Part shown: piece after piece, positions 9,540 to 19,934 of the stretch
Layout of the letters: the number at the start of each line of letters is the position of its first letter
How positions within the stretch are numbered: position 1 is the stretch's first letter
NCBI RefSeq assembly: GCF_900606115.1
Contig: NZ_UWPJ01000009.1
Coordinates: 52,125-116,124, forward strand
From: Pigmentiphaga humi
Lineage (GTDB): Bacteria > Pseudomonadota > Gammaproteobacteria > Burkholderiales > Burkholderiaceae_B
Length of the DNA stretch: 64,000 nt
Direction of reading: 5' to 3'
Made by a program: the position numbers and the translations under genes
Notes under the pieces: model-generated
Told to the model about the DNA's origin: nothing
The model's database searches: none
The model's input: only the letters and a program-made list of their open reading frames with translations

Positions 9540-10457
9540 TCATTCCGTCGTGCCGGAAGATTCCGGTTGTTCGGCGCGCCAGCAGCGCCGCGCGGCGGAG
9601 ATGGCGGCCAGCCGCTCGCGCAGCGCCGACCCGTCGCCCTCGCGCATGGTCTGTTCGAGGCGCTCCAGTTCCTGACGGATCGCCGCCGTCTCGGCCAGCA
9701 TCGCCTCCCGGTTGGCCAGGAAGATGTCGCGCCACATTTCCGGCGAACCGCCGGCAATGCGGGTGAAATCGCGAAAGCCGCTGCCGGCCAGATCCATCCT
9801 CAGAGCCGCATCGGGGGTGGAGAGCACCTGGCCCATGAACGCGAAGGCCAGCAGATGCGGCACGTGGCTGACCGACGCCAGCACGGTGTCGTGCTCGGCG
9901 GCGGACATATCGCGAACGAGGGCGCCGCAAGCCTGCCATGCCTGCCGGACGAGTTCGACCGAAGCGGCGGGATTCTCCGCCAGCGGCGTCAGGATGACGG
10001 TACGCTGGCGGTACAGCTCGGCGAATGCCGCGGCCGGGCCGCTCTGCTCGCTGCCGGCGATGGGATGGCCGGGCACGAATTGCCCGACCCGATCGCCCAG
10101 CGCCCGGCGCGCAGCAGCGACGACGTCCGACTTCGTGCTGCCGGCATCGGTAACGATGGTATGCGGCCCCAGATGCGGCGCCAGCGCGCACAGCGTCGGC
10201 TCGGTCGCCCCTACGGGCACGGCCACCAGGACCAGGTCGGCGCGCGCCGCCTCTTCGAGCGTCGCGATACGGTCCACCAGGCCCAATCGGCGGGCCTGCT
10301 CGAGCGAACCCGCCCGGCGCCCCACCCCGAGCACCTCGCCGACCGCGCCGGCTTGGCGCAGCGCCGCGGCGAAAGAGCCGCCGATCAGCCCGACGCCGAC
10401 CACCGCAAGCGCGGGAATCAGCGGCCCGCCGCCGGACGCCGCCTCTGGAGAAGACAT
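9540..10457 (-). CDS. tyrA: Prephenate dehydrogenase
   Basis: NAD(P)-dependent oxidative decarboxylation of prephenate to 4-hydroxyphenylpyruvate in tyrosine synthesis. The 305-residue protein has the Rossmann motif [19 protein letters not shown] near residue 17, then [11 protein letters not shown] and the active-site region [12 protein letters not shown]. The ATG at 10457 precedes the Rossmann fold by a short leader ([12 protein letters not shown]); the open frame extends upstream to 10601, but that stretch overlaps pheA. No ACT or chorismate mutase domain is fused, since pheA carries the mutase. It is 14 bases downstream of pheA and is followed immediately by aroA. Confidence 0.93.
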   Translation of the reverse strand: MSSPEAASGGGPLIPALAVVGVGLIGGSFAAALRQAGAVGEVLGVGRRAGSLEQARRLGLVDRIATLEEAARADLVLVAVPVGATEPTLCALAPHLGPHTIVTDAGSTKSDVVAAARRALGDRVGQFVPGHPIAGSEQSGPAAAFAELYRQRTVILTPLAENPAASVELVRQAWQACGALVRDMSAAEHDTVLASVSHVPHLLAFAFMGQVLSTPDAALRMDLAGSGFRDFTRIAGGSPEMWRDIFLANREAMLAETAAIRQELERLEQTMREGDGSALRERLAAISAARRCWRAEQPESSGTTE

Positions 10458-10471
10458 GCCCCGCGCCCCGC

Positions 10472-11554
10472 TCAAGAGGTTACCGGGTAGGACCCGAGCA
10501 CCTTGATGAACGCCACGCGCGCCTTGAGCGCGGCCAGCGCCGCGGCCACCGCGGGGTCCTGCCAGTGTCCTTCGATATCCACGTAGAAGTAATACTCCCA
10601 TTGGCCGGTGCGGGCGGGACGGGATTCCAGGCGCGTCATGGACACGCCGTTCTCGGCCAGCGGCGCCAGCATGCGGTAGACCGCGCCGGCTTCATTGGGC
10701 ACTGCCAGGATCAGGCTGGTCTTGTCGCGGCCCGAGGGCGCATTGTCGATATGGCCGATGGCGAAGAAGCGGGTCCGGTTGTGCGGATCGTCCTGGATGC
10801 CGGCGGCCACGATCTTCAGCCCCCAGCGCTGTGCCGCCTGCTCGCCTGCAATGGCCGCGACCGTGGGGTCCTCGGCGGCCAGGCGGGCGGCCTCGGCATT
10901 GCTGGCGGCCGATGCGCGCGCCAGGCCCGGATGATGGTCGGACAGCCAGCCCTGGCACTGCGCCAGCGACTGCGGATGGGACCGGACGATGGTCACGCCG
11001 TCCAGCGTGCCGCTGCGGGTCATCAGGCATTGCACCACGGGCACGGAGCGTTCGCCGATGACCTTGGCCGACGAGGTCAGCAGCAGGTCCAGCGTGCGAT
11101 TGACCGCGCCTTCGTTGGAATTTTCCAGCGGCACAATGCCGAAATCGGCGCGGCGCGTCTCGACCGAGCGGAACACCTCGTCGATGGTCCCGCACGAGTC
11201 GGCATCCACGGCATGGCCGAAATGCGCCAGCACGGCCTGCTCCGAATACGTGCCCTGCGGCCCCAGGTAGGCCACGCGCGGACGCTGCTCGAGACCGCGG
11301 CAGGCCGACATGATTTCGCCCCAGATGGCCGCCAGGGCGGACGCCGGCAGCGGACCGCCGTTCAGCTCCTGCAGGCGGCGAATGACCTGGGCTTCGCGCT
11401 CGGGGCGCAGCACGACGCCGGCATGGTCCTCTTTGGCCGCGCCCACGGCCTGCGCGGTGCGCGCGCGCTCGGACAACAGTTCCAGCAACTGCGCATCGAT
11501 GGCGTCGATGCGCTCGCGCAGCGGCGTCAGTTTCTTCTGCAGTTCGTCAGCCAT
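10472..11554 (-). CDS. pheA: Bifunctional chorismate mutase / prephenate dehydratase
   Basis: P-protein that makes phenylpyruvate from chorismate. Residues about 1-90 form an AroQ chorismate mutase ([20 protein letters not shown]), 95-270 the dehydratase (starting [20 protein letters not shown], with TRFFAIG), and 280-350 an ACT domain ([20 protein letters not shown] and the ESRP signature) that usually binds phenylalanine for feedback inhibition. The 360-residue length is typical. Its start overlaps the serC stop by 8 bases. Confidence 0.96.
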   Translation of the reverse strand: MADELQKKLTPLRERIDAIDAQLLELLSERARTAQAVGAAKEDHAGVVLRPEREAQVIRRLQELNGGPLPASALAAIWGEIMSACRGLEQRPRVAYLGPQGTYSEQAVLAHFGHAVDADSCGTIDEVFRSVETRRADFGIVPLENSNEGAVNRTLDLLLTSSAKVIGERSVPVVQCLMTRSGTLDGVTIVRSHPQSLAQCQGWLSDHHPGLARASAASNAEAARLAAEDPTVAAIAGEQAAQRWGLKIVAAGIQDDPHNRTRFFAIGHIDNAPSGRDKTSLILAVPNEAGAVYRMLAPLAENGVSMTRLESRPARTGQWEYYFYVDIEGHWQDPAVAAALAALKARVAFIKVLGSYPVTS

Positions 11555-12677
11555 GGCTACGCTCGAATTCCTTCATGAAATCGACCAGGGCGCGCACGCC
11601 TTCGATGGGCATGGCGTTGTAGATGGAGGCGCGCATGCCGCCCACGCTCTTGTGGCCCTTCAGCTGCAACAGCCGCGCCTGCTCGGCCTGCTTGAGGAAC
11701 TCGGCGTTGAGCGCATCGTCGCGCAGGATGAACGGCACGTTCATGCGCGAGCGCACCGGACGATGGACGGGATTGCGATAGAAACCGGTCGAATCGATGT
11801 AGTCGTAGAGCAGCGCGGCCTTGGCGACGTTGGCGGTTTCCATCGCCGCGACGCCGCCCTGCTGCTTGAGCCATTTGAATACCAGGCCGGCGATGTAGAT
11901 CGCGTAGGTCGGCGGCGTGTTGAAGCGCGAATCGTTTTCCGCGACGATGCCGTAGTCGAACGCCGACGGGCAGATCGGCAGCGCCTTGCCGAGCAGGCTG
12001 CGGCGCACGATGGCGATGGTCAGCCCGGCCGGCCCGATGTTTTTCTGCGCGCCCGCGTAGATCAGGCCGGCGCGGCGCACGTCCATCGGACGCGACAGGA
12101 TGTGGGAGGAGGCGTCGACCGTCAGCACGGTCTCGGGCGCGCCCAGCGCGGCCAGGTCGGGCCAGTCCGTGAACTCGACGCCGCCTATGGTCTCGTTGCT
12201 GCACAGGTGGACGTAGCTGGCCTGCGGGCGGACCTTCCAGGCGGCGGGGTCGGGCATGTAGGTCCACGCGCCCTGCTGCTTGCCGTCGATGTCCATGGCC
12301 TGCTCGGCGCTTGCCGCCACGGCCACGTCGCCGTAGCGCTTGGCTTCCTTGCTGGACTTGACCGACCAGGAGCCGCTCAGCACGTAGTCGGCGGCATGGG
12401 CCTCGCGCAGTCCGATCAGATTCATCGGCGCGATCGCGTTCTCGCCCAGCCCGCCGCCTTGCAGGAACAGCACGGCATAGTCGTCAGGCACCGAGAGCAA
12501 TTCGCGCAGGTCGGCCTCGGCCTCGTCGCAGATCTGTTCGAACTGCTTGCCGCGATGGCTCATTTCCATCACGGACATGCCGCAGCCGTGCCAGTCGAGC
12601 ATTTCGGCGGCCGCCTGCCGCAGCACGGCTTCAGGCAGCACCGCCGGACCGGCGGAAAAGTTGTGGGGTCGCTTCAT
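11547..12677 (-). CDS. serC: Phosphoserine aminotransferase
   Basis: PLP enzyme of class V aminotransferase fold that makes 3-phosphoserine (and 4-phosphohydroxythreonine for vitamin B6). The 376 residues begin [19 protein letters not shown]; the PLP lysine is in [13 protein letters not shown], and the substrate region is [11 protein letters not shown]. The ATG at 12677 matches the family N-terminus; an in-frame ATG at 12689 five bases past the gyrA stop is possible. The gene lies between gyrA and pheA in the conserved gyrA-serC-pheA order. Confidence 0.96.
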   Translation of the reverse strand: MKRPHNFSAGPAVLPEAVLRQAAAEMLDWHGCGMSVMEMSHRGKQFEQICDEAEADLRELLSVPDDYAVLFLQGGGLGENAIAPMNLIGLREAHAADYVLSGSWSVKSSKEAKRYGDVAVAASAEQAMDIDGKQQGAWTYMPDPAAWKVRPQASYVHLCSNETIGGVEFTDWPDLAALGAPETVLTVDASSHILSRPMDVRRAGLIYAGAQKNIGPAGLTIAIVRRSLLGKALPICPSAFDYGIVAENDSRFNTPPTYAIYIAGLVFKWLKQQGGVAAMETANVAKAALLYDYIDSTGFYRNPVHRPVRSRMNVPFILRDDALNAEFLKQAEQARLLQLKGHKSVGGMRASIYNAMPIEGVRALVDFMKEFERSHG

Positions 12678-12693
12678 CGTTGCCACCATAGAC

Positions 12694-15333
12694 TCACTCG
12701 GTTGCGCCGCCGGCCTCGCCCGCATCGTCCGCGCCGCCTTCGGCTTCCTCGGCGTCGGCCTCTTCAGTATCGGATTCGACCACCCGCTGCACGCCCGACA
12801 GATGCGTGCCTTCGTCCACGTTGATCAGCGTGACGCCCTGCGTGGCGCGGCCCATCTCGCGGATCTCGCTGACGCGGGTGCGCACCAGCACGCCGCCGGT
12901 GGTGATGAGCATGATCTCGTCGGTCGTATCGACCAGCACCGCGCCGACCACCTTGCCGTTGCGCTCGGAAGTCTGGATCGCGATCATGCCCTTGGTGCCG
13001 CGGCCATGGCGGGTGTACTCGCCGATGGGCGTGCGCTTGCCGTAGCCGTTCTGGGTCGCGGTCAGTACGCTCTGCGTTTCGGTGCCCGCCACCAGCAGCG
13101 AAATGACCGTGTGCGTCTCTTCCAGCATCATGCCGCGCACGCCCCGCGCCGTGCGGCCCATCGGACGCACGTCGTTCTCGTCGAAGCGCACGGCCTTGCC
13201 GGCGTCGGAGAACAGCATCACGTCGTGCTGGCCGTCGGTCAGCGACGCGCCGATCAGGTAATCGCCGTCATCGAGGTCCACCGCGATGATCCCGGCCTTG
13301 CGCGGGTTCGAGAAATCGGAAAGCGGGGTCTTCTTGACCGTGCCCTTGGCTGTGGCCATGAACACGTACTGGTCTTCGCTGTAGGCCTTGACCGTCAGCA
13401 CCACCGTGACCTTCTCGCCCGGAGACAGGGGGAACATGTTGACGATGGGCTTGCCGCGCGAATTGCGCGTGCCCTGCGGCACTTCCCAGACCTTGAGCCA
13501 GTACACGCGGCCGCGGTTGCTGAAGCACAGGATGGAGTCGTGCGTGTTGGCGATGAAGAGCTGGTCGATCCAGTCGTCTTCCTTGGTCGCCGTGGCCTGC
13601 TTGCCGCGTCCGCCGCGCTTTTGCGCGCGGTATTCGGACAGCGGCTGGCTCTTGATGTAGCCCGAGTGCGACAGCGTCACCACCATGTCGGTCGGGGTGA
13701 TCAGATCTTCGGTGTCCAGCTCGGTCGCGTTCAGCTCGATGTGCGAACGGCGGCTGTCCTTGGCGTCGGTGCCGAACTCGGCCTTGATGGCCGACAGCTC
13801 GTCGCAGATGATGGTGGTCACGCGCTCGGGCCTGGCCAGGATGTCGAGCAGGTCGGCGATGGTGGTCATCACGTCCCGGTATTCGCCGACGATCTTGTCC
13901 TGCTCCAGGCCGGTCAGGCGCTGCAGGCGCATGTTCAGGATTTCCTGGGCCTGGGTGTCGCTCAGGCGATACAGGCCGTCGGCCTGCATGCCGTAGCTGG
14001 CGTCCAGCCCTTCCGGCCGGTAGGCCTCGCGGCCGCCCGCGGTCTCGTTCTCGGCGCGCGCCAGCATCTCGCGCACCAGCGAGGAGTCCCAGGTACGCGC
14101 CATCAGCTCCTGGCGGGCGATGGGCGGCGTCGGCGCGGCCTTGATGATGGCGATGAAATCGTCGATATTGGCCAGCGCCACGGCCAGGCCTTCCAGCACG
14201 TGGCCGCGCTCGCGCGTCTTGCGCAGCTGGAACACGGTGCGGCGGGTGACGACCTCGCGGCGGTGCGCCAGGAAGTACTCGACCATCTGCTTCAGGTTCA
14301 GCAGGCGCGGCTGGCCGTCGACCAGCGCCACCAGGTTCATCCCGAAGGTATCCTGCAGCTGCGTATTCTTATAGAGGTTGTTGAGAACGACCTCGGGCAC
14401 TTCGCCGCGCTTGAGCTCGATCACCACGCGCATGCCGTCCTTGTCGGACTCGTCGCGGATGTCGGAAATGCCCTCGATCTTCTTCTCGTTGACCAGTTCT
14501 GCGATGCGCTCGAGCAGCGAGCGCTTGTTCACCTGATAAGGGATCTCGTCGACGATGATGGCCTGGCGCCCGCCCTTCTCCACGTCCTCGAAATGGGTCT
14601 TGGCGCGCATGACCACGCGGCCGCGGCCGGTGCGGTAGCCTTCGCGCACGCCGGACATGCCGTAGATGATCCCGCCAGTGGGGAAGTCCGGAGCCGGGAT
14701 GATTTCGATCAGCTCGTCGACCGTGCAGCCGGCATTGCGCAGCGCGTACAGGCAGCCGTCCACCACCTCGCCCAGGTTGTGGGGAGGAATGTTGGTGGCC
14801 ATGCCCACGGCGATGCCCGAGCTGCCGTTGACCAGCAGGTTGGGCAGGCGGGTGGGCAGCAGCAGCGGCTCTTTCTCGCTGCCGTCGTAGTTGGGCCCGA
14901 AATCGACGGTTTCCTGGTCGATGTCGGCCAGCAGTTCGTGCGCGATCTTGGCAAGCCGGATTTCGGTGTAGCGCATGGCCGCGGCGCCGTCGCCGTCGAC
15001 CGAGCCGAAGTTGCCCTGGCCGTCCACCAGCATGTAGCGCAGCGAGAAAGGCTGCGCCATGCGCACGATGGTGTCGTAGACGGCCTGGTCGCCGTGGGGG
15101 TGGTACTTACCGATGACGTCGCCCACGATACGGGCCGACTTCTTGTATGCACGGTTCCAGTCGTTGTTCAGTTCGTGCATGGCGTACAGCACGCGCCGGT
15201 GCACGGGCTTGAGACCGTCCCGCACATCGGGGAGCGCCCGGCCCACGATCACGCTCATGGCGTAATCGAGATAGCTGCGGCGCATCTCTTCTTCAAGAGA
15301 GATCGGGAGTGTTTCCTTGGCGAAGGAATCCAT
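12694..15333 (-). CDS. gyrA: DNA gyrase subunit A
   Basis: Type IIA topoisomerase subunit that breaks and rejoins DNA. The 879-residue protein starts [20 protein letters not shown]; a start two codons upstream (15339) is possible. The catalytic Tyr122 is present in [10 protein letters not shown]. In the quinolone-resistance region the sequence is [10 protein letters not shown], so position 83 (E. coli numbering, which this protein shares) is Gln rather than Ser, while Asp87 is kept. The C-terminal half carries the beta-pinwheel repeats, including the GyrA-box QRRGGRG-like segment [10 protein letters not shown], and ends in a very acidic tail. It heads the minus-strand block and is divergent from the mtaD-like gene. 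Confidence 0.97.
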   Translation of the reverse strand: MDSFAKETLPISLEEEMRRSYLDYAMSVIVGRALPDVRDGLKPVHRRVLYAMHELNNDWNRAYKKSARIVGDVIGKYHPHGDQAVYDTIVRMAQPFSLRYMLVDGQGNFGSVDGDGAAAMRYTEIRLAKIAHELLADIDQETVDFGPNYDGSEKEPLLLPTRLPNLLVNGSSGIAVGMATNIPPHNLGEVVDGCLYALRNAGCTVDELIEIIPAPDFPTGGIIYGMSGVREGYRTGRGRVVMRAKTHFEDVEKGGRQAIIVDEIPYQVNKRSLLERIAELVNEKKIEGISDIRDESDKDGMRVVIELKRGEVPEVVLNNLYKNTQLQDTFGMNLVALVDGQPRLLNLKQMVEYFLAHRREVVTRRTVFQLRKTRERGHVLEGLAVALANIDDFIAIIKAAPTPPIARQELMARTWDSSLVREMLARAENETAGGREAYRPEGLDASYGMQADGLYRLSDTQAQEILNMRLQRLTGLEQDKIVGEYRDVMTTIADLLDILARPERVTTIICDELSAIKAEFGTDAKDSRRSHIELNATELDTEDLITPTDMVVTLSHSGYIKSQPLSEYRAQKRGGRGKQATATKEDDWIDQLFIANTHDSILCFSNRGRVYWLKVWEVPQGTRNSRGKPIVNMFPLSPGEKVTVVLTVKAYSEDQYVFMATAKGTVKKTPLSDFSNPRKAGIIAVDLDDGDYLIGASLTDGQHDVMLFSDAGKAVRFDENDVRPMGRTARGVRGMMLEETHTVISLLVAGTETQSVLTATQNGYGKRTPIGEYTRHGRGTKGMIAIQTSERNGKVVGAVLVDTTDEIMLITTGGVLVRTRVSEIREMGRATQGVTLINVDEGTHLSGVQRVVESDTEEADAEEAEGGADDAGEAGGATE

Positions 15334-15524
15334 GGGCAAGATACGTCAAGAGGTGAGGTCGCGCCCCGCGCGCCGGCGCCGCTGCCGTGCCCGGCTCGGC
15401 GCCGGCCGCCGCAGCCGGCATTCCCCAAGGAAAAACCGCCGCCGGGCAAGCTTCGGACAAGCCTTGCAGTTTAGCACCCCCCTGCGGTTATGCTGTGGTC
15501 CTCCCCTGCTGCCGATGGCGACCT

Positions 15525-16877
15525 ATGGCGACCGACACCCTGCTCCTGCCCGACTGGGTCATTCCCGTACACCCCCAGCGCACCGCCCTGGAACGCTACG
15601 GCGTGGCGCTGCGCGGCGGACGCATCGTGGCCGTGGCGCCTCATGCGCAACTGCGCGCGCAGCACCCCGGCGCCCAGGAGCAGGATCTGGCCGGCTGCGC
15701 GCTGCTGCCGGGCTTCGTCAACCTCCATACCCACGCCGCCATGGGCCTGCTGCGCGGGGCCGGCGACGACCTGCCGCTGATGGTCTGGCTGCGAGAGCGG
15801 ATCTGGCCGCTGGAGCACCGGCTGATGGGCCCGGATTTCGTCTATGACGGCAGCGTGCTCGCCTTTGCCGAGATGCTGGCGGGGGGCACGACCTGCTGCG
15901 CAGATATGTATTTCCATCCGGAACAAGTGGCCCAGGCCGCGCTGGCTGTCGGCCTGCGCGTCGCGGTCGGCAGCACGGTATTCGAAATACCCGGGGCGCA
16001 ACCTGTGGAAACCCTGATTACGCAGGCGCTGGCGGCCCTCGAGCAGTTCCGCGGCGAGCCGAAGCTGCGTTTCACACTCGACCCCCATGCTCCCTATACA
16101 GTGGGCGACGATACCTTGTGGCGCATCGCGGCGCTGGCCGAGGAGGCCGACCTGGGCATCGCCATCCACCTGCAGGAAACCCGCCAGGAAGTAGACGACG
16201 CGATCGCCGCCACCGGCATGCGCCCGGCCGAGCGGCTGGCGCGGCTGGGCCTGCTGTCGCCCCGCCTAGTGGCGGTGCATGGCGTACACCTGAATACGGA
16301 CGACATCGCGCTGCTCGCCGCCCATGGCGCCAGCCTGGCGCACTGTCCCGCCTCCAACCTCAAGCTGGCCAGCGGGATCGCCCCTGTCGCCGGCATGGCC
16401 GCGGCCGGGCTCAACATCGGCCTGGGCACGGACGGCGCCGCCAGCAACAACCGCCTGGACATGCTGGGGGAACTGCGCCTTGCCGCGCTGCTGGCCAAGG
16501 GAGCCAGCGGCGACGCCAGCGCCCTGCCCGCGCATGCCGCGCTGCACGCAGCCACGCTCGGCGGTGCGCGAGCGCTGGGCTGGGATGCCGACATCGGTTC
16601 GATCGAAGTCGGAAAATGCGCCGATCTGGTGGCGATCCGGCTGGACTCGGCCCGGCTGGCGCCGGTATTCGACCCGGTTTCCCACATCGTCTACGCAGCA
16701 GGACGCGAGGACGTGGAAACCGTCTGGGTGGACGGCGAACCAGTTGCGAAAAAGCTACAGCTCAGCAAATACCCATCACAAAGCAATCTCGAACGGATAA
16801 TGTCGCGGGTATCACAATGGCGCCTGCGTGCATCCAGCGTGATTTCTGGCACAAACGCTTACTTATCCCTGCAGTGA
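15525..16877 (+). CDS. TRZ/ATZ family amidohydrolase, 5-methylthioadenosine/S-adenosylhomocysteine deaminase-like
   Basis: Metal-dependent deaminase of the amidohydrolase superfamily (MtaD/chlorohydrolase type). Metal ligands are visible as LHTHAAMGLLRG, CVHGVHL-like HGVHLN, IHLQETRQEV and GTDGAASNN, in the family order and spacing. The frame starts MATDTLLLPDWVIP at 15525. The usual C-terminal segment ends near VDGEPVAKK (about residue 409); the remaining 40 or so residues (LQLSKYPSQSN... to the stop) look unlike the family and are AT-richer. It lies alone between divergent gyrA and ompA. Substrate (methylthioadenosine, S-adenosylhomocysteine or another adenine/guanine compound) cannot be fixed from sequence. 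Confidence 0.85.
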   Translation: MATDTLLLPDWVIPVHPQRTALERYGVALRGGRIVAVAPHAQLRAQHPGAQEQDLAGCALLPGFVNLHTHAAMGLLRGAGDDLPLMVWLRERIWPLEHRLMGPDFVYDGSVLAFAEMLAGGTTCCADMYFHPEQVAQAALAVGLRVAVGSTVFEIPGAQPVETLITQALAALEQFRGEPKLRFTLDPHAPYTVGDDTLWRIAALAEEADLGIAIHLQETRQEVDDAIAATGMRPAERLARLGLLSPRLVAVHGVHLNTDDIALLAAHGASLAHCPASNLKLASGIAPVAGMAAAGLNIGLGTDGAASNNRLDMLGELRLAALLAKGASGDASALPAHAALHAATLGGARALGWDADIGSIEVGKCADLVAIRLDSARLAPVFDPVSHIVYAAGREDVETVWVDGEPVAKKLQLSKYPSQSNLERIMSRVSQWRLRASSVISGTNAYLSLQ

Positions 16878-16900
16878 GTGGCGTGGCGTAACAACCGCGA

Positions 16901-16909
16901 TGCTATACT
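16901..16909 (+). promoter_or_regulatory. Candidate extended -10 promoter of ompA
   Basis: TGCTATACT is a TGn-extended -10 hexamer (TATACT at 16904-16909), about 67 bases before the ompA start. No good -35 is seen 17 bases upstream, as is allowed for extended -10 promoters. It lies just after the end of the preceding gene. Confidence 0.45.
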
Positions 16910-16975
16910 GGACTTGTATATCCATGTTGCGGCGGGGGTTCGCTGCGAGTTTCATTACAGGCTAAGAGGAGAAAC

Positions 16976-17626
16976 ATGAACAAACGCTCCAAAATTGGAA
17001 TCTCTCTGGCACTCGCCTTCGCCGCAGTAACGGCTTCGGGCGTGGCCTCGGCTCAGGCCGGCAAGGTCAACGACAACTGGCAAACCGCCGGCGGCCCGCT
17101 GCTCAAGAACGCCGACGGCCTGTGCTGGCGCAATGGGTTCTGGACCCCCGCCACTGCCGATCCGTCCTGCGATGGCGCGCTGAAGGTTGCGGCTCCCGCC
17201 CCGGCCCCGGCGCCTGCGCGTCCCGCTCCTCCCCCCGCTCCGAAGCCCGCGCCGGCTCCGGTTCCCGTGAGCCAGAAAGTCACCTACTCGGCTGATGCCT
17301 TCTTCGACTTCGACAAGTCCGTCGTCAAGCCCGAAGCCAAGGTCAAGCTGGACGAACTGGTTCAGCAGATCCGCGGCATCAACCTGGAAGTCGTGATCGC
17401 CGTCGGCCACACCGACTCCATCGGCACCGACGCCTACAACCAGCGTCTGTCGGTTCGTCGTGCCGAAGCTGTCAAGGCCTACCTGGTCAGCAAGGGCATC
17501 GAAGCCAACCGTGTCTACACGGAAGGCAAGGGCGAGAAGCAACCCGTCGCCGACAACAAGACCGCCGCCGGCCGTGCCAAGAACCGCCGCGTGGAAGTCG
17601 AAGTGGTTGGTACGCGCAACCGCTAA
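16976..17626 (+). CDS. ompA: OmpA family outer membrane protein
   Basis: A 216-residue exported protein. Residues 1-26 are a signal peptide ending ASAQA. A short N-terminal region (NDNWQTAGGPLLKNADGLCW, two Cys about residues 51 and 65) replaces a beta-barrel. A long Ala/Pro linker (about 74-98) follows, then an OmpA/MotB peptidoglycan-binding domain with YSADAFFDFDKS and the signature VGHTDSIGTDAYNQRLSVRR. The ribosome site AGGAG lies 7 bases before ATG. The layout without a barrel is typical of Bordetella OmpA-like proteins. A strong terminator follows. It probably ties the outer membrane to the cell wall and is likely highly expressed. Confidence 0.95.
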   Translation: MNKRSKIGISLALAFAAVTASGVASAQAGKVNDNWQTAGGPLLKNADGLCWRNGFWTPATADPSCDGALKVAAPAPAPAPARPAPPPAPKPAPAPVPVSQKVTYSADAFFDFDKSVVKPEAKVKLDELVQQIRGINLEVVIAVGHTDSIGTDAYNQRLSVRRAEAVKAYLVSKGIEANRVYTEGKGEKQPVADNKTAAGRAKNRRVEVEVVGTRNR

Positions 17627-17685
17627 GCATTATCCGCCTGGATATCCAGCCGGTTACCGGCAGCGCCTTCGGGGCTGCCGGCTTG

Positions 17686-17717
17686 AAACCCCGCAGGCAG
17701 TCACTGCGGGGTTTTTT
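17686..17717 (+). terminator. Rho-independent terminator after ompA
   Basis: Stem CCCCGCAG / CTGCGGGG with a seven-base loop followed by six T. A second hairpin with a TTCG tetraloop (GCCGGCAGCGCC / GGGCTGCCGGC, about 17656-17682) lies just upstream. Confidence 0.92.
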
Positions 17718-17737
17718 CATCGCCGGACCGCCCCGAG

Positions 17738-17801
17738 ATGAAAAGCGCCCCCTCGGGGACAGCGACTACACAGTGAGCGCAGCGTGGGGGGCCATTTTCA
17801 T
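17738..17801. repeat. Interspersed repeat family 2, copy a
   Basis: Short element bounded by ATGAAAAGCGCCCCC and its inverse GGGGGGCCATTTTCAT, with an internal GCAGCGTGGGG. A related sequence occurs at 61766-61830 and a degraded one near 40751. It sits directly before ubiG and may supply part of its leader. Confidence 0.65.
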
Positions 17802-17813
17802 TTGGAGCATTTG

Positions 17814-18536
17814 ATGACGACTTCCGCCCAAGCAAACCCCGTCAACGCGGATGCGGCCGAACTGGCCAAATTCAGCGCGCTGGCATCGCGCTGGTGGGAC
17901 CCGGAAAGCGAATTCAAACCCCTGCACGCCATCAACCCGCTGCGCCTGGAATGGATCAGCCAGGTCGCGAACGGGCTGGGAAACAAAACTGTGCTCGACG
18001 TGGGCTGCGGCGGCGGCATATTGGCCGAAAGCATGGCAGCGCACGGCGCCGTCGTTACCGGCATCGACCTGGCCGAAAAATCCCTCAAGGTTGCGAAACT
18101 CCACAGCCTGGAAACAGGCATCAAGGTGGAATATCGCAATATCAGCGTCGAACAGATGGCAGCCGACCACCCTGCCTCGTTCGATATCGTGACGTGCATG
18201 GAATTGCTGGAACACGTTCCCGATCCTGAATCCGTCATTCGCGCTTGCGCAGCCCTGGTCAAACCCGGCGGCCTGGTTTTCTTTTCCACGCTTAACCGCA
18301 ATTTGAAATCCTTCGCATTTGCGATTTTGGGCGCCGAATATATATTGGGGCTCGTACCCAAGGGCACGCATAGCTACGAGCACTTCATCCGGCCCAGCGA
18401 ATTGCTCGGCGCCGCCCGGCAAGCCGGGCTGGACGCAGTGGCGATCAAGGGCCTGGAATACAACCCGCTCACCAAGATCTACCGACTGAGCGGAGACAGC
18501 AGCGTCAATTACCTGGTAGCCACGACACGCATATGA
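17814..18536 (+). CDS. ubiG: Ubiquinone biosynthesis O-methyltransferase
   Basis: SAM-dependent methyltransferase that does the two O-methylations of ubiquinone synthesis. The 241 residues start [20 protein letters not shown]; the SAM motif I is [14 protein letters not shown] near residue 64, and the UbiG-specific opening [19 protein letters not shown] is present. The ATG at 17814 has GGAG eight bases upstream. Its stop overlaps the gph start in ATGA, so the two genes are coupled, a known pairing in proteobacteria. Confidence 0.96.
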   Translation: MTTSAQANPVNADAAELAKFSALASRWWDPESEFKPLHAINPLRLEWISQVANGLGNKTVLDVGCGGGILAESMAAHGAVVTGIDLAEKSLKVAKLHSLETGIKVEYRNISVEQMAADHPASFDIVTCMELLEHVPDPESVIRACAALVKPGGLVFFSTLNRNLKSFAFAILGAEYILGLVPKGTHSYEHFIRPSELLGAARQAGLDAVAIKGLEYNPLTKIYRLSGDSSVNYLVATTRI

Positions 18537-19198
18537 AACCGCTGGTTCTTTTCGATTTCGACGGCACGCTGGCCGACACCGCGCCCGATCTCGCCGCGGC
18601 CGCCAACCAGCAGCGCATCCGGCGCGGCCAGGCGCCCCTGCCCTACGAAAACCTGCGGCCAATGGCCTCGCACGGGGCGCGGGGGCTGCTCGGGGTCGCG
18701 CTGGAGATGACGCCCGAGTCGCCCGGCTACGAAGCTGCGCGGCAGCAATTCCTGGACGACTACGCCGCCAACATCGCCGTCCACACCACACTGTTCGCCG
18801 GCGTGGAAGACCTGCTGGCCGCGCTGGGCGGCAAAGGCTGGAGCTGGGGCATCGTCACCAACAAGGTCACCCGCTTCACCACGCCCCTGGTCCGCCACCT
18901 GAGCCTGGAAGCGCGCAGCGCCGTGGTCGTCTGCGGCGACACCACCCCCTATTCCAAACCGCATCCCGAACCCTTGCTGCACGCCGCGCGCCTGGCCGGC
19001 GCAGAACCCGGGCAATGCCTCTATGTCGGCGACGACCAGCGCGACATCATTGCCGGCAAGGCTGCCGGCATGAAGACCATCGCCACCGCCTACGGTTACT
19101 GCGGCCAGGGCACGCCGGTTGCCCAGTGGGGAGCCGATGCCATCGCGGCTTCGGTGGAAGACATCCTCCCCGCCATCAACCGCCTGCTGGCCGCCTAA
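18533..19198 (+). CDS. gph: Phosphoglycolate phosphatase (HAD family)
   Basis: Haloacid-dehalogenase-fold phosphatase that removes 2-phosphoglycolate, a product of DNA repair. The 221 residues show HAD motif [15 protein letters not shown] (nucleophile Asp8), motif II IVTNK, motif III Lys in SKPHPEPLL and motif [11 protein letters not shown]. It overlaps ubiG by four bases. A GMP/pyridoxal phosphatase or MupP-like role is possible, since ubiG-linked HAD proteins have been assigned to cell wall recycling (MurNAc-6P phosphatase MupP) in pseudomonads; sequence alone does not decide. Confidence 0.85.
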   Translation: MKPLVLFDFDGTLADTAPDLAAAANQQRIRRGQAPLPYENLRPMASHGARGLLGVALEMTPESPGYEAARQQFLDDYAANIAVHTTLFAGVEDLLAALGGKGWSWGIVTNKVTRFTTPLVRHLSLEARSAVVVCGDTTPYSKPHPEPLLHAARLAGAEPGQCLYVGDDQRDIIAGKAAGMKTIATAYGYCGQGTPVAQWGADAIAASVEDILPAINRLLAA

Positions 19199-19310
19199 GA
19201 CCCCTGCCGGCATCGGTCAACGCTCCCTGCACGGGGCAGCCGTCGATATCTCGCATCCGGGGGCTTGAATCGCAGGCATCCGGCGCCATATGAGATACAA
19301 TCCTCCTCAA

Positions 19311-19730
19311 GGGGCCGTACCGGTTTCGACGGGGGTCGCGAAGCAGAGCAGGGCATGTCGAGCACCAGTAAGCTCGTAAAACCACTGGAAACGCAATAAA
19401 CGCCAACGACGAGCGTTTCGCTCTCGCCGCTTAAGCGGTGAGCCGCTGCACTGATCTGTCCTTGGGTCAGGCGGAGGAAGGCAACTTCCTAAGGATTCCT
19501 GCGTAGGGCCATACTCCCCGAAACAGGCTCATCCTGAACCGCAGCAGTGTCATCTACAAGGAATCGGCATGTGCTGGGGTCACACGGCCCATGCCTAAAC
19601 TACGTGAATCGCCGCGTGCCGGCCTGTCGGTTGGCTAAGCCCGCGGTTAAATCAAAATAAATCGACTACACATGTAGAACTGCCTGTAGAGGGCTTCCGG
19701 ACGCGGGTTCGATTCCCGCCGGCTCCACCA
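19311..19730 (+). ncRNA. ssrA: Transfer-messenger RNA (tmRNA)
   Basis: Rescues stalled ribosomes. The 5' end GGGGCCGTACCGG pairs with the 3' end CGGCTCCACCA to form the tRNA-like acceptor stem, and GGGTTCGATTCCCGCC forms the T arm. The tag reading frame lies at 19402-19434: resume codon GCC, then codons for ANDERFALAA and a TAA stop. The pseudoknot region follows. The mature 3' CCA is encoded. It is followed 38 bases later by a terminator and sits 112 bases after gph. Confidence 0.97.
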
Positions 19731-19767
19731 CTTTAGCAAGCTGTAGTACGTAGCAGCCAGCGTGACG

Positions 19768-19809
19768 AAACCCATGAAGCAGCCATTTGGCCACTTCATG
19801 GGTTTTTTT
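19768..19809 (+). terminator. Rho-independent terminator after ssrA
   Basis: Long stem AAACCCATGAAG / CTTCATGGGTTT with an internal GGCCA loop, followed by seven T. The A-run on the other side could let it work in both directions. Confidence 0.93.
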
Positions 19810-19934
19810 CTGCCCGACTGCAGTAGGTGCGGGCTACCGCCGTCACGGCACGGCGCCCATACCAGAAGCGGCGCGCCGGAGGCGTGTCCGGCCGTGCCGG
19901 CCCGACCGCGAAGCTCCAGCCGGCGCGCAGACGC

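Noticed and set aside
12547..15474. Long open frame of about 975 codons on the plus strand
   Set aside because: It is antisense to gyrA. GC-rich codon bias creates such shadows; the protein has no recognisable domain.
19706..19740. Island attachment site at the ssrA 3' end
   Set aside because: I found no second copy of the ssrA 3' end and no integrase gene in the window.
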